From Aricia agestis (taxonomy: Eukaryota > Arthropoda > Insecta > Lepidoptera > Lycaenidae), in NCBI RefSeq assembly GCF_905147365.1, contig NC_056407.1:10682001-10746000 (forward strand): a stretch of 64,000 nt of DNA, read 5' to 3'. The translations under genes and the position numbers were made by a program. The notes under the pieces were generated by a model. It did no database searches, was not told the DNA's origin, and saw only the letters and a list, made by a program, of their open reading frames with translations. How positions within the stretch are numbered: the stretch's first letter is position 1; the number at the start of each line of letters is the position of its first letter. Below are positions 23,463-35,780 of the stretch, one piece after another.

Positions 23463-23625
23463 TTGTAGCCTATGTGTTATTCTGATGTATAAGCTATATT
23501 ATTGTAAAGTTTCATTAAAATCCGTTTAGTAGTTTTTGCGTGAAAGAGTAACAAACATCCATACATCAACAGATCCATACATCCATACATCCAAACAAAC
23601 TTTCGCCTTTATAATATTAGCAGGA
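23463..23625 (-). mobile_element. Helitron-like 5' end fragment
   Basis: Minus strand from 23625: TCCTGCTAATATTATAAAGG, CGAAAGTTTGTTTGGATGTA, then GTTACTCTTTCACGCAAAAA. It abuts the preceding repeat with no visible 3' end. Confidence 0.7.
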
Positions 23626-23639
23626 TTTCCTTAACCATG

Positions 23640-23734
23640 ACTAAAGTGTCATAGAAAATTTCATCACAATCGATTCAGTTTTAACGTAAGAGGTAACGAA
23701 CAGACAGACCTCGTATTTATAATATTAGAAGGGA
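23640..23734 (-). mobile_element. Second Helitron-like 5' end fragment
   Basis: Minus strand from 23734: TCCCTTCTAATATTATAAAT followed by a CTGTCTGTTCGTTACC-like block. Its head lies about 15 bp from the previous fragment, so two heads are stacked in the same direction. Confidence 0.65.
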
Positions 23735-25769
23735 TTAGTTGTCCTAAGCCTTGTATTGAAATGATAATAATCATAACGAGAGGTGCTCGGGAGGTTTTTG
23801 TAAACCAGATATGGACTTCTTAAAATTGTTTAGAGTACCGTTGAGTACATTTGCATATGAGAGATAGGCGGGAGAGATAGCGAGTAATAGCGGTCGTAGT
23901 CTGCATTCAAAATTTTAAGAAACGTTTTAATGAAATTGCATACAAATATGTGTAAATGTCTTAGAACAATGTTTTTCCGTCGTGATAATTGTATCATCAT
24001 CTTCTTCTTCAGATGTCAATTTGCACGGAATCAAAGTATGTATTATCTGCTTCATTTGTTTTAAGGTTTTGTAGCCCCAAATGCTATGCTACCATTTTAA
24101 ATATAACCAATGTATAGACACATTTTCGCATTCTTAATATTAGTATTTAGTATGGATGACGAATTATGACGTAACATGTGCAAACATTTCTACGAGGTGT
24201 CGAAGCTACCTGTGAGTTCCAAGATGGCGTTTCTCAGTTCTTTCGATCTTATCGAACCCAAACAAATGAAACTGCCACTTCCTGTCTGCTCAGACAGCAA
24301 ATACTCGAACATTTGTTTACTGTGGACAGTGTCAAGATTAGTTACCTAATACCTTCATCATCATCATCACTATTATTAACATCATCATTATAATCATCAT
24401 CATATTTAAACATAGGTTCAAATGAGGATTCGTGAAGCATTCAAAAAATGTAAAGAGAGTCGATTCTATTGCTGTTTATTTATACAAAATACTATGTTAC
24501 AGTGTAGTCAGTAGCACACAAATTTCGGCGCAAAGTCAATCCCTTCCATGTGCATAAATTCGTTTAACCCATCAATCCCCAAGCAGCACCCGGCTGTCGC
24601 ATAACAATTAAAAATCTATTGTGTCTGCGATTCCCACGATCGAGGTATTAAAGTGCTGGAACTGTAGTTTTTTGCGGAATAAAAGGTATCCTGAGATACT
24701 TCCATACCTTTAGCGCGAAGAGTTTAATAGTTTTCGCTTGATTTCCATCCTTGAATAAATGAGTCTATTAATGATTTGCAAACGTTTGAATCGAAATGAA
24801 GTTATAAATGATATTTCCATGTTAAGTAGCCTCCGCCTCAATCCTGTATTACGAGTTCTAATTAACGGGAGATGCACAAACATCAGGATATTAATACATG
24901 CGTGATATGCAGGTTGCATACGAGTAGTAATTACGCTTCGAATGAAAGGGTGATCGATTTACATACCTTTTCTACTTACCAAGCCAAAACTTGTAAGGGC
25001 TAGTTTGGCTTCCGAAGTACCCTAAACATGTTTGTCTTTATTTAAGTGGTGACTGTTATCTGTTTTTGATCGAATTCTATGAAATAATCATGTATCCATG
25101 GTAACAAATATTTTTCTCAGCTGATATAAGATTAATAGAAATTATGGTAATGTTACATAAAAGAAAACCGTCGGACATACCGACACAACTCCTAAACTAT
25201 GCGATTAATGTATGCTCGGAAATTCTTGTTGCATATCATGCCGGCATTTTTTTTAAATTCTTCCAAACGGGATGTTTGAATGTTTTTAGTTTTCTCATGG
25301 GAAAATCATACGAAACATGAAAAACTAGCACACGTTGTTTTTGACGAATATTTTTCTGATTATGTAAAACTATGTAGACTTTTTAACCCTCTTGTAAATA
25401 TAACTAGATCTTTGCAATAAAACCACATACCCACATGGATTACGATTTTCCGCAAGTTATATGTAAATGAAAGAAGATAGAAAAATATTATAACTGCCAA
25501 AATTGAGTTCGTGGTCTGAAATACGCCAAAGCCTATAGTTGAATTCCTAAGCACCCACAATATACTCCGGTATTGAGTAAGTAAATTGCCAAGGATGCAA
25601 AGCCATAAGAAAACTACTAAAGCTGTGCTTTAACTTAAAAAACATGCCAAAGCATTTCTGAGAAAAATAAGCTGACTGACTATAAGCTGCTTCTATTTAA
25701 ATATAACATATTTTTACATGCTTTTTGTAAATTAACTTAAGTTACTATTGTAATATTCCATCTTTTTAG
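23735..25769. other. Mostly unique sequence with CAT microsatellite
   Basis: No gene was recognised. An interrupted (CAT)n microsatellite lies at 24355-24404. Confidence 0.5.
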
Positions 25770-25903
25770 TAAAAGATGGCCCCGAGTGAGTTTCTTCTCG
25801 TTGGATTAGTTCCCGAACCGGTGGTAGGCCTCATGCAGACGTTCTAAAAGTGTTAACTTTGTTAACCTATTTAGAAATAAATATTTTGATTTTGATTCCA
25901 AGG
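25770..25903 (+). mobile_element. Non-LTR retrotransposon 3' end with (TTTTGA) tail
   Basis: Contains CCCGAGTGAGTTTCTTCTCG, CCGAACCGGTGGTAGG and a GACGTTCTAAAAGTG block, then AATAAAT and ATTTTGATTTTGATT. I recognise this as the 3' untranslated end of a common lepidopteran non-LTR family. It is a short 5'-truncated copy. A 39-bp diverged direct repeat (25539-25577 and 25923-25961, 32 of 39 identical) lies on both sides. Confidence 0.7.
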
Positions 25904-28341
25904 AATTGAGTCCCTAGTCGTATTGAGTTCCTGAGCGCCCACGATCCACTCGGGTATTGAGAAAACAATTATTATCTGCTCTCAGAGCGATAAATCCCTT
26001 GTCTCGGACGCTGACCGTTATTGCCATCGCAGCGCTATCTGATCCTGTACTGTGACATATTGCTGGAATATAGGTGCCCTATTAGGTATTTATTCGAACT
26101 CTATTTGAGTCACGAATCGGAATCGAGTCTGATCTGCTCGTTATTAATTGGCCCGCGATATCAATTTGTATTATCGATATTGTGGTAAAATACAAATTCG
26201 AAAACGACTATAAATATTATTTACGAGTTACGGCGTTGCCTATTACTATACAGGCCAATGCTGTATTTGGTAAATAGGTATTGAGACTTTCGAATTGCTC
26301 ATGATATTCAGCTGTTTCGAGTTCAAAGACTTTGAAAATATCTATAAAGAAAGACAAATCTTTTTAAAATTCTAGGTTAACTTTAATTTAAAAAATATAT
26401 AATTACAGTTGTTATGACTGTGAAACACTAATGATGGCAATAAAAATATATCACAACACGGTCTCAAATGAAGCCGACACAATTTAAAGAGACACATTAA
26501 TTTTTCCCGGAATTTTGTAGACCAAATAAATAAATTAATATAATTGTTTCCTCGTGGCTAGGAATTAGGATACGAATAATCGCTTTATCCTTGTATTTAA
26601 GCTTCTAACCTTGTACATACTCTATTCCAACCTTTAAATGGCCGACGCTTAGGTTTATTTTGTCCTGCTCTACATAACTTTGTTGCTTTATAGCACCGGC
26701 GGTAATAATTCAAGTTATCCATTTACGGGTATTTGAATGAGTTATTTCGAGACACTTATAGTTAATATGAATCTTATTGCTATATAAATACGGAAGTTTA
26801 TCGCCAATGAGGATATTGCGTCGGTCTGTATCATATAAGGCGCGTTATGTAGTGGCGATGCCTTATCTCGCCGATTCCGGGCAGATGAGGTAGTGACTTA
26901 CTTTCCCCTACGTGTTATGAATTTCATCCTTGTTAACGTTGCATAATTGCATATTTATTATTTTGCCACTTAAAACCGACATTTTGTAGCGAAAACTATA
27001 TTATATTGTCTAAGAAACTTGTTGTACGAAAGTTAGTGTGACAAAAGTTTACCTCAATAACGTAAATAAGAAATTGCAGTAGGCTCAAAAGCAAAGCTTA
27101 TTATCACCATTTACCATCCCACTGTAAGTTATATTTTACAAATAAATTACAACATCAAAATCAGACAAGCAAAACTTAAGACATTATCTAACTTCGACGG
27201 GCTCAGTAAATACTGGTTTGCTAATATCAAACAAGCACGACAGACATCCCTAATGAAGATATTGTCTGCGGAGATAATATTTAATGCTACGTGCGAGTTT
27301 CTGAAGCAGGGTTACTTCCCGAAAATATCTTATTTTCAGTATAGTACAAAGATATTTAATGCTTAGTAAATATTTTGTATAATATTTTATAATATTCTTA
27401 ACAAAAATTATTTTAAATCTAAATTTGAATAATTGTAAAGCGACATAACAAACAGACTAACTTATCTATTTCTAGCACTTAAATTTAGAAACATGCAATT
27501 TATGCGCGGTACACGCCCCTATTTTAAATAAACTTGTGAACATTTCGGAATAAATTTAATTGAACTGGAACATTTTCATATTGCATTCGATTTGATATCG
27601 ATATTACCTTTGTTCGGACAACATTGACGTATTTCTTAACTAACGTACAGACCTCGCATAGAGCACGCCAATTGTGTCGGAACTGGGTTATTGCACTCTT
27701 GAGTTAATAAATTAAATGCAATCGATGGCAAACGTACGGCGCTACTGCACCTACATCACGCTCAGCTGCTCCGACGCTGATTATTTCCGTATGTTAATTT
27801 ATAGAATACTATTATATTTTATTAAGGTATTCGTGCTTTACCGTGTTTCGATGTACATAAATGAATATGAGTATATTTCAATGTATGAGGTATGTTTGGA
27901 GACAGTTGATTTTGATCATAAATTGCCAAGTTTAATGACGAAACGTGTTAGCTTGTGAGGTATCACTAAAAATAACTCTAAAAAATTAACTAAAGTTTTC
28001 CAAGTAAAAGGGTTCAGTATGAAAACAAAACTTTTAATGTCCTTTCATGAATGAAATATACTTCTAATGTCAATTAGCGGATTACATTCTAATATTGTAG
28101 AATATCAGGCAAATAGTATACATTTGTACAGTGTTTACTGAGCCAAATATATTTGCTTAGAGAGTTTCACGTGCGTTCCAAGTTATTCAATTAACGTTTG
28201 TGTCAATACTGAGGTACTCGTAAAGTCATCAGTACGCTTCGTACGTAGTTCATTTTAAGATACGTTCCTCTCATTTCTAGACTGATAATGAAATGTCATG
28301 CTACATACTGTTCGTCTGATATTCAAGAGAGCTACTACCGC
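25904..28341. other. Unique sequence
   Basis: No gene or repeat family recognised apart from the right half of the direct repeat at 25923-25961. A GC-richer patch lies near 26820-26920. Confidence 0.45.
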
Positions 28342-28772
28342 TTTTTAACCGATTTCCAAAAAACGCGGAGGTTATATATTCGGCTGGGGATATATTTTTT
28401 TTTGTATGTTCGACCACTACTCCGCCGTTTGTGAACCGATTTTCAAAATTTTTGTTTTGTTATATTAGGTTTTACTCCAATTTGGTCCCATTTTCACAAA
28501 AGTGGTGATCTGATGATGGGATCTATGAGTAATCGAGGGAACTCCTCAAAATCTATATGGAAACATGGTGATTTTGGTTTCATGAGAAGCATCCTAAGCA
28601 TATGCTACCAAAACGCAAGATTTTGCACCAAGGTATACTATGGTTACGAAGACACTAAGAGAACTCCTGATTCCTTATAGATACAAGTTTGGGGGTTTAG
28701 GCGTTGTTTTAAGAACTGAAAGCATATGCTACTATGCAAATTACATTCATCATCATCATCATCATCACTACC
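28342..28772 (+). repeat. 0.4-kb interspersed repeat with (ATC)n end, copy 2
   Basis: Inverted relative to 23058-23462, 5.3 kb away. It opens TTTTTAACCGATTTCC, has CTACTCCGCCGTTTGTGAAC and AGCATATGCTACTATGC, and ends in (CAT)n at 28748-28768. The family also appears as a 35-bp scrap at 42441-42475 (CCTCCTCCTTTTTAGAAGTC). Confidence 0.85.
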
Positions 28773-29049
28773 ATGTCAGGGTCACCAATGTCACAACTCA
28801 CATGGTTGTATATGGATAAAATATACACACAACAAAATAAAATATCATCAGTCATCACGTTATGTCCTTATTTATTTGGTATATTTCAAAGCTATTTTAA
28901 CATAAAAAAATATACTTAATGTTGTTTCATAATGTTGTTTCAAAATACATAATATTTCAAGTACCACATAATTGAACTTAAGTAAGAAATTCAACCTTTA
29001 CTCTAGAGCGTAAGGCACACATTTGGGTTGGACTGAAGGAAACGGGGCA

Positions 29050-29420
29050 CTATGGAAAAAATACTTAGAAAAATTTTTCGCCAAAATTTTAACCTCTTAT
29101 AACCATCCTTTTTGAATACACCAATCGATAGGGGGCGCCAAGGGGAGTAAGAAAGCTTAAATAAACTTTTCTCAAAAATCAACCCTCGGCCAGATACAGG
29201 CCGATATACGAACCTCGTTAGTATGGCGAAAATACTTGGAAAAATTTTGACGACAAAAATACAACCCCCTATGACCACCCCTTTTTATTATACCAATCGA
29301 TAGGGGGCGCCAAGGGAAGCAAAAAATCTCAGATAAACTTTTCTCAAAAATCAACCCCTGTCGAATGACAGGCCGCAATGTGACCCTTGTTAGTATGGCG
29401 AAAATACTTAAAAAAATTTG
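29050..29420. repeat. Tandem repeat, about 171-172 bp unit, 2.2 copies
   Basis: ATGG(CG)AAAATACTT recurs at 29052, 29223 and 29395. Each unit contains ACCAATCGATAGGGGGCGCC and CTTTTCTCAAAAATCAACCC. The units are diverged. The two overlapping minus-strand frames here are translations of the repeat and not genes. Confidence 0.88.
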
Positions 29421-29664
29421 GCTAAGGTTTAGGAACCTACGTCAATTAAATGTTGGTGACATGGGTTAAGGAGGATTGTTTTGGGTGAGAAAAACTCCTA
29501 CTTACCGTTTCCACCGCCAGTAAACTCTCCGTTTAGAAGAAATTCGCATTTGAGATTTTCGTAATCTTCAGATAAGATCATCTGTTTTCTGATGTTTACG
29601 AAGTATTTTTAAGGCATCTCAAGGCTGTGATGAATGGGTCTTACTTAACTACTCAGCCACGGAT

Positions 29665-29815
29665 ACCGAAGGGGGCGGGGGGATGGGGGACGCAGCCCCC
29701 CGCCAAAACAAAAACAAACACATTCTAGAAAGTCCAAAAGTAGGTTAGGTTAGGTTGGAACTTAGACCACAACACCCAGATATAGGAGCCCCGCGTAGCG
29801 AGGCTCCGTCGACTT
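29665..29815. repeat. GC-rich double hairpin block with TAGGT repeats
   Basis: The first hairpin has arms GGCGGGGGG (29674-29682) and CCCCCCGCC (29696-29704). The second has GGAGCC (29785-29790) and GGCTCC (29802-29807). Between them lies about three TAGGT units at 29741-29755. The block follows the tandem repeat closely and may belong to one element. I cannot assign the family. Confidence 0.6.
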
Positions 29816-29939
29816 TCTTTTGTAGTAGTTTGTCAAATAAATTGGGGTAGGTTTGTAAACATTTACCAAGATTAAGATAATATTAAGGGGTTGAAGTTTT
29901 TTCTTACGCGATGGTTAGTTGGTAACTAAAAAGAGTGAA

Positions 29940-30350
29940 ATTATTATTTTTAACAAAAATTTAATTTTTACCAACTTCCAAGGTAAAAACAATAATAACA
30001 TCCTTATAATATGAACTAAAAAGTATTAAATAATTTTTTCTATCTAATAGTGCCTTTTTCCGAATTCGGCTAAACCTCAACTATTTCTGTACTCAATCTT
30101 CATAATTTTGAAGTCGGTGCCAGTTCCAAAAGTTTCAAATATTCTGTCAGAGAACTAAAGATTCAGCTATCTGGTACCGACTTCAAAATGATGAAGATTT
30201 AGTACAGAAATAGTTGAGGTTTAGCCGAATTCGGAAAAAGGCACTATTAGATAGGAAAAATTATTTAATACTTTTTAGTTCATATTATAAGGATGTTATT
30301 ATTGTTTTTACCTTAGAAGTCGGTTTTAATTTTTTGTTAAAAATAATAAT
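29940..30350. mobile_element. 411-bp near-perfect palindrome (fold-back element)
   Basis: Arms 29940-30118 and 30176-30350 are near-perfect reverse complements with a 57-bp spacer. Diagnostic arm blocks are ATTATTTTTAACAAAAA, GCACTATTAGATAG and GGTTTAGCCGAATTCGG. A shorter diverged relative lies at 46140-46328, which supports a transposable fold-back or MITE family. No frame of note. Confidence 0.88.
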
Positions 30351-30818
30351 GTAACAACAATTTACAACAAGCTGCTAAGTTTGCGATTAATTTCCCAAGT
30401 TATATTAATATCATTTGTTTTATTCGTTATTTTCATCGAATGTTCACTACTAACTTATTGCTCTTTTCTGTTGTGATCTGATTTGTTTGTGTTGTGATAT
30501 ATTGTCGCTTGTAATTTAGTAGTTCATGTTTGTGTCTTTGATTCAATTACTTAAAAGAATTTACAAAGAAAGATTACCGCCCACGTCTCTTTAGGTGCAG
30601 AATATAGCACATATCGCAGGGTATAAATCAATATTATATAAACAATATGAAAATCTAAGCGTCGCGACGCCCACCCGCAAGGCTATAAGTCGCCATTATT
30701 CACAAGTTGTGTCGTAAAAGTATAATCTAGACGTTAATGGCCCAGGACATTTCTAGCACCGCCTTTGTACCAGCCTATGACGCGGGCCTACGTAACAGTG
30801 TTACCAATCCCTAAACTT

Positions 30819-30850
30819 TTTATGACGAATTTGCCTAAATTCGTCATAAA
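30819..30850. repeat. Perfect 14-bp hairpin
   Basis: TTTATGACGAATTT and its exact complement are separated by 4 nt. The context is otherwise unremarkable. It could be a transposon scar. Confidence 0.7.
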
Positions 30851-30912
30851 ATGAAAAAAAATCCGTAAAATGTAATTTGCATTATAATGGCATATTAAAC
30901 ATAACAAATAAA

Positions 30913-31090
30913 ACCTCTTAAAAATAAAAATAAAATAAAATACGTTTATTGCGGACTATTACAGCCCATAGAGGTTAGTATTAACAATAATCTTAATCCT
31001 AATCTTAATTCTACCCGATATTTTTACCCCCTGAATTCGGGGAAAACCCCTAAGTTGGTAACCAAGCTACGTAACGCCTGACATTGACGA
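30913..31090 (-). mobile_element. Possible retroelement 3' end
   Basis: On the minus strand a GCAATAAACG signal is followed by (TTTTA)n (plus 30915-30941). That pattern fits the 3' end of a non-LTR element or SINE. The upstream limit and target duplication are not visible. Confidence 0.4.
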
Positions 31091-31815
31091 AATCTTTGTT
31101 TGAAATCAGAGAAACCATTCGCAGCGCCCATAAAAGGCACGTAGCAAATAAATCTGATTTCTAAAAGAATGAAATGCTAGCTTCCAGTTTCCAAGGCTTC
31201 AATAATTTTATTACTGTTTTATTTTACCCTTTCTTGTGAAGGTCAATGGACATAAATATAGTTATTTGTCACTATGAATTATTTCTAAAGTAAAATAAAC
31301 ATTTGATATTTTATGGAACATACAATTTATTCAGGTTTAAAATCTCCGTGTTTATAATATTAATCACTATATTTCAATGTGATTGAAACAAAAATTATTG
31401 TACAGTATTAGAACCAATCGAAGGATCATCTAATTACGTTAATACGGAACCTTCTATTTCAACTTGACCTATATTTTCATGTTTTAAATCAATTAATGTG
31501 TTTTTTCCATGCAATTGGATTATTACTAGATGTATAGTAGATTAGGCGGCACGTTCCAACTTAAAATAATGTCGGGCAATTTATATTTTCATAAGCCAAA
31601 ATGGCTCATAAGTTTTGAGCTCATGTACTTAATAGTGGCCTGGTCTAGACTGGACTTAGTATATTTAGTATTATATTGCTACGAATAGAATTTTCTTTAT
31701 TCCATTATTTTTATTTGCCGTGCTTTACAAAATAATATTAAATCATGTTTAAGTTTAAGTTTAAAGATTCATTATTTCTCAAAAGATTACAAAATAACTT
31801 ACGAGTTACGAGAAA
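31091..31815. other. Unique AT-rich sequence
   Basis: No gene or repeat recognised. Confidence 0.5.
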
Positions 31816-32075
31816 TCTATATATAAATACGTGAGCCAAAAATTTTGTATCCCTTTTGACGAAAAATGGGGAAACGTAGGTGAATGAAATTTTGCACAGT
31901 TATAGTTTATAATTTGGTGAAGGAGTGCATCGAGCTAATATTATTTTGAAATTATGCTTTTATCATACATTTTTTTAACAACTAAAACATTACACACACT
32001 CTCTATATTAGCTTCATGCACACACTACAACACACTGAAACTTAGGTCGAATTTCGACCATTGGGTGATCTCTAG
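31816..32075 (+). mobile_element. Complete Helitron-like element, 260 bp
   Basis: 5' end TCTATATATAAATACGTGAG follows an A. The 3' end has a perfect 6-bp stem, GGTCGA-ATT-TCGACC (32045-32059), then 12 nt and CTAG (32072-32075) followed by T. All expected non-autonomous Helitron features are present, and no target duplication is needed. A second copy begins at 63882, about 90% identical in the visible part. Confidence 0.92.
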
Positions 32076-33948
32076 TTACTTTTTATTACTTAAAATTACT
32101 TTTCAATGTATCGTTAAAGTCTAAAATATTATAAAAATCAAAGTAAAATATTATGCACGATACATGGATATAAAAATGCTCTACGTAAAAAATTATGTTA
32201 TAATTTTATACGAAATCCTTTTTCCGTTACGTAATGCGGCGTATTCACTCATCGAGAAATTCCACTCGCATCCAATATAGTAATGTACAATTACTGTAAA
32301 TTTTATTTCAATGAGTAATACGACAGCTCGCGAACGCGGCAAAAACGTAAAAACGACGTTGATGGAGCATACGCAATTTTTCACATACATACAGAATTCA
32401 TAACTTGTACGGGCGCAAAAAACGGTCGCGGACTTCTGATACTTATAATCTCTCCGAGCTGATTTTAAAGCAGTAATTTCTCGAGACACGCTCCGGGGTT
32501 AAAAACTGCCTACGATCAGGAAGGATCGACTTGATAAGGTTAAGTCGTGAGGCCGTCGCGTGTTACAGGCTACTCACACTCCTACGGAATCATTTGATGC
32601 CATCGCTAACAGATAGTAAACTTCGGAATTGGAACTGTAACATTCGCGGGTGAACTTCGCGTCATTAGTCTTTTATTATGTCTTTAAATGTTAGCTTTTA
32701 ATGATATAGTGGTTATAATATAATTTTTATATGTGAATATTTATTTCGTTTTGACTTTTTAGAATGAAAATACTCCTCAGAGTGCCTACCTCCCGTACTT
32801 ACAAATAATAAAATCACTTTTTATGAAACACCTGTTTGTTCTGTACTGTAAACTGGAAAGTCTCAAAACTAAATATTTTTTTCAGTATGTTCTCTTTACT
32901 TGCGTAACACCTCAACATGAAAGGTGCTTAGAAAATTAAATTTATGAAATGAAAATCAAGAAAGAACTTACCATGCTACGATGCGTGTAAGAATAATAAT
33001 TAAATTGTATTATTGTTTTTCTTTATGCTAGACGCAAATTACGCGATGACCTTTCCTTAGTTTAATGACGTGACTTTCCATGAAAGTTATTTCAGTGACG
33101 ACAGCTACCTTTCATTGAAACAAGTTATCCATTTGTGTGATTCACGTGTGATATCGACCTCCGATATAACAGTCAAGGACGAGGACAATGTCAGCCAATT
33201 GTTGGCTTTTCAACTTCATCGATATGTTTGTTTTAAACTTTAAACGTTTTATTATTTTTACTGTAGTTTTCGAGTCAATTGTTCCGAGGTTCGAACGACG
33301 ATTTAATATTTTGATCGAAAGGCAAAATTTAAATTGGATAAAATTGACATACCTCTTTAAATTGCGCGATTAATACGTATGTACAATGTTATGTATAGTA
33401 AATAGTGATCAGAAATCATTAATTTCTTTGATTACCAATATATTATGTTCTATTATTATTTTTTACATTTTAATTAAATTAATTGAAGATGAAGTTTATT
33501 GCACTTTAAGTAAAGCATATAAAAAACACTGAAGGAATTGTTATATTGAATCAGAATTTATCATCAGTAAATTAATTCGGTTTAAGTCAATGAAGTTATC
33601 GTATATTTAATATTAATATTAAATTTCATTAACATGTATTTATAACTATCTTCATACAGAGGCCTTGAAATCATGTCAACCTTACCTACTTACATGAGAA
33701 TAGGTTATTAATAAAGCGTCTAATGAGGCGAGGTAGCGCGGATAATTGCAACTGTCATGTGCAATACAATTAAGTAATCAAATCGTATTTCTTGCCAGTT
33801 ACAAAATGTAATCAATTTCAGTTTTTGGTCCCTAATGGACACTTTCGCTCTCCGAACGCCGCCGGTGGCCAATGAACCTTATAAGATTAATGATGCAACA
33901 AATCTTTTCGGTTTTTAGATATCAATTTTAATCTATTTTGTGATATTA
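32076..33948. other. Unique sequence
   Basis: No gene recognised. The stretch 32200-32600 is repeat-free and CpG-containing and could be regulatory. The 98-codon minus frame there is within chance length and has no domain. Confidence 0.45.
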
Positions 33949-34187
33949 CGAGCTTTTGCCCGTGGCTTCGCTCGCGTTAAGAAGTATTATTAAATACAAA
34001 CTTTAATCCCCTATTTGAACCCCTTGGGGTTGGAATTTATCAAAATCCTTTCTTAGCGGATGCCTAAGTCATAATATCTACCTGCATGCCAAATTTCAGC
34101 CCGATCCGTCTAGTGGTTTGGGCTGTGCGTTGATAGATCACTATGTCAATCAGTCAGTCAGTCACCTTTGAGTTTTATATATATAGA
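33949..34187 (-). mobile_element. Helitron-like element, 239 bp
   Basis: Minus strand from 34187: TCTATATATATAAAACTCAA, (GACT)n and GGGCTGAAATTTGGCATG. It ends CGCGAGCGAAGCCACGGGC and a degenerate CTCG at 33949. The stem has one mismatch. Old copy. Confidence 0.82.
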
Positions 34188-34422
34188 TGTATGGGATCGT
34201 TGCTGCGTCGTTTTGGAGTGCTATTGATGTCTCAGAATAAGCATAATGGTCAGGTTACACTGAAATGTGACGAAATGCGATGTAGTGATGTTTATTATAT
34301 TCAGTGGTTATAAATGGCAACACAAAGTTTAAATATCACGTCTTTTAATATATGTTTATTGTTTAAATACAATATTATCTCGTTTCTTCGACTACTTCCC
34401 ATGAAAACTAGCGAGCTAACTA

Positions 34423-34513
34423 ACGAGCACTTTCAGTAAAGTTCATAAAGTTTAAAATCATATGTCGCTGAAAGTGCTCGCTTCGCCGCTGCCATTCCGG
34501 TGTAGCGCGGCCC
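34423..34513. mobile_element. Right end of a MITE related to the 73-bp element at 13839
   Basis: The right terminus CGCTGCCATTCCGGTGTAGC continuing GCGGCCC then TAA matches 13885-13914. GAGCACTTTCAG (34425-34436) and its complement (34469-34480) form an inner inverted repeat. The left terminus is not found. Confidence 0.7.
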
Positions 34514-34958
34514 TAAGACTACATAATTTTCTATAAGCTCGAATTATTGAATCTTGCTTACTCCAGATAAAATCAATTGAATTAAAAATAGCATTGATAA
34601 ATCCCAGCCACGCCCGGTTGAGTCACGGCTATCGGACAAAATACCAGAAAATAACCACCGGTCATTATAACTACTTGAATTTCTTTAATGACTCACCGGG
34701 CGCTAACGATTTTGTGTCGAGCAATCGCACATGAATAATGGAGTACCCGTACCTCTGACCTAGATCTTACCAGATCTATACACAATTCCTAAACCCTAGA
34801 ATCTAGGGTCTAGACTAGATCGTTGTGCGCTGGCGGCGTGAGATTTTTAAACTGCGCCAGATGTTTAATTTATAGCATGTCCTCCGCAACTCGGTTGCAC
34901 GAAAATTCGTTTAGAGGACGGAAAACGTAGTTTTTCGGGTTATAAACAGCTATTATAT
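34514..34958. other. Unique sequence
   Basis: No gene recognised. There is a short palindromic stretch CTAGAATCTAGGGTCTAGACTAG at 34796-34819, written here only as a site. Confidence 0.45.
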
Positions 34959-35140
34959 GGGTGTGAACCAAGATCTTTTCGTTTTGGCTGCGTTTAGAAT
35001 CGCAGATCAAAATGTATTGAACTGACATAAGCGTTCGTTAATATGACGTTGACGTTTAACTCGTCTTAAATGTTAATTCCATACATTTTGATCGGCGATT
35101 CTATAACGAAGCGAAAACGAAAAGATCTTGGCTCACCCCT
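34959..35140. mobile_element. Snap-back MITE, AGCCAAGA family copy 1
   Basis: Inverted arms 34963-35017 and 35082-35137 share CCAAGATCTTTTCGTTTT and GATCAAAATGTAT, with outer GGGTG(T)GA. About 182 bp in total. The outermost bases are uncertain. A related copy is at 53953-54129. Confidence 0.78.
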
Positions 35141-35780
35141 TATGTTCTTTTTCAAGATTCAAAGCATAATATTATGCTTCACATATCACGTTAAATTTCG
35201 TTTACGCACGAGACAGTTTTCTAGGACTAAAAGTATCATTAAAATCTGTTTAGCTTGAAAGGGCAGCAGCAAGACAAGCACATTTTTTATGTATGGTTTT
35301 AGCCCCGAGACTTGCAAAACCTACAGCTTGTGTACTTCATGTAAGTGGACATATGTTTCATGTATTTTAAATCACCATGATATTTTCATTTTTTCTAGAG
35401 ATAATATATGCTTTATAGAGTGTATATAAAATTAACATTCAGCAAATATTTACGTTAATTTCATTACACGACCTACACAACTAGCCGATAACGTTCATGT
35501 TTATAATTATGTAAGCAAAAAACTGGGGCAAAGGTTGACCGTTCATATTGTTATTGACTCGCCGTCACGTCTGTGCTCCAATTTCGATCGGCGATAACGT
35601 GACCTTCTCACACTAAACCATAATGATTTAGAAAACAGATTGACATATATTTGTTGGACGTGTGTACGGGAAATTCTACAAATTAGCTGCAAAATTGCTA
35701 GATAATGGCTGTGCATTGGATTTGAAAGAGTTGTAAATTATAGAGTAATGAATAAAAGGGAAATCTTTATATTTGGGAAG
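35141..35780. other. Unique AT-rich sequence
   Basis: No gene or repeat recognised. Confidence 0.5.

Noticed and set aside
29003..29378. Two overlapping minus-strand frames with similar peptides
   Set aside because: The peptide similarity comes from the 171-bp tandem DNA repeat.
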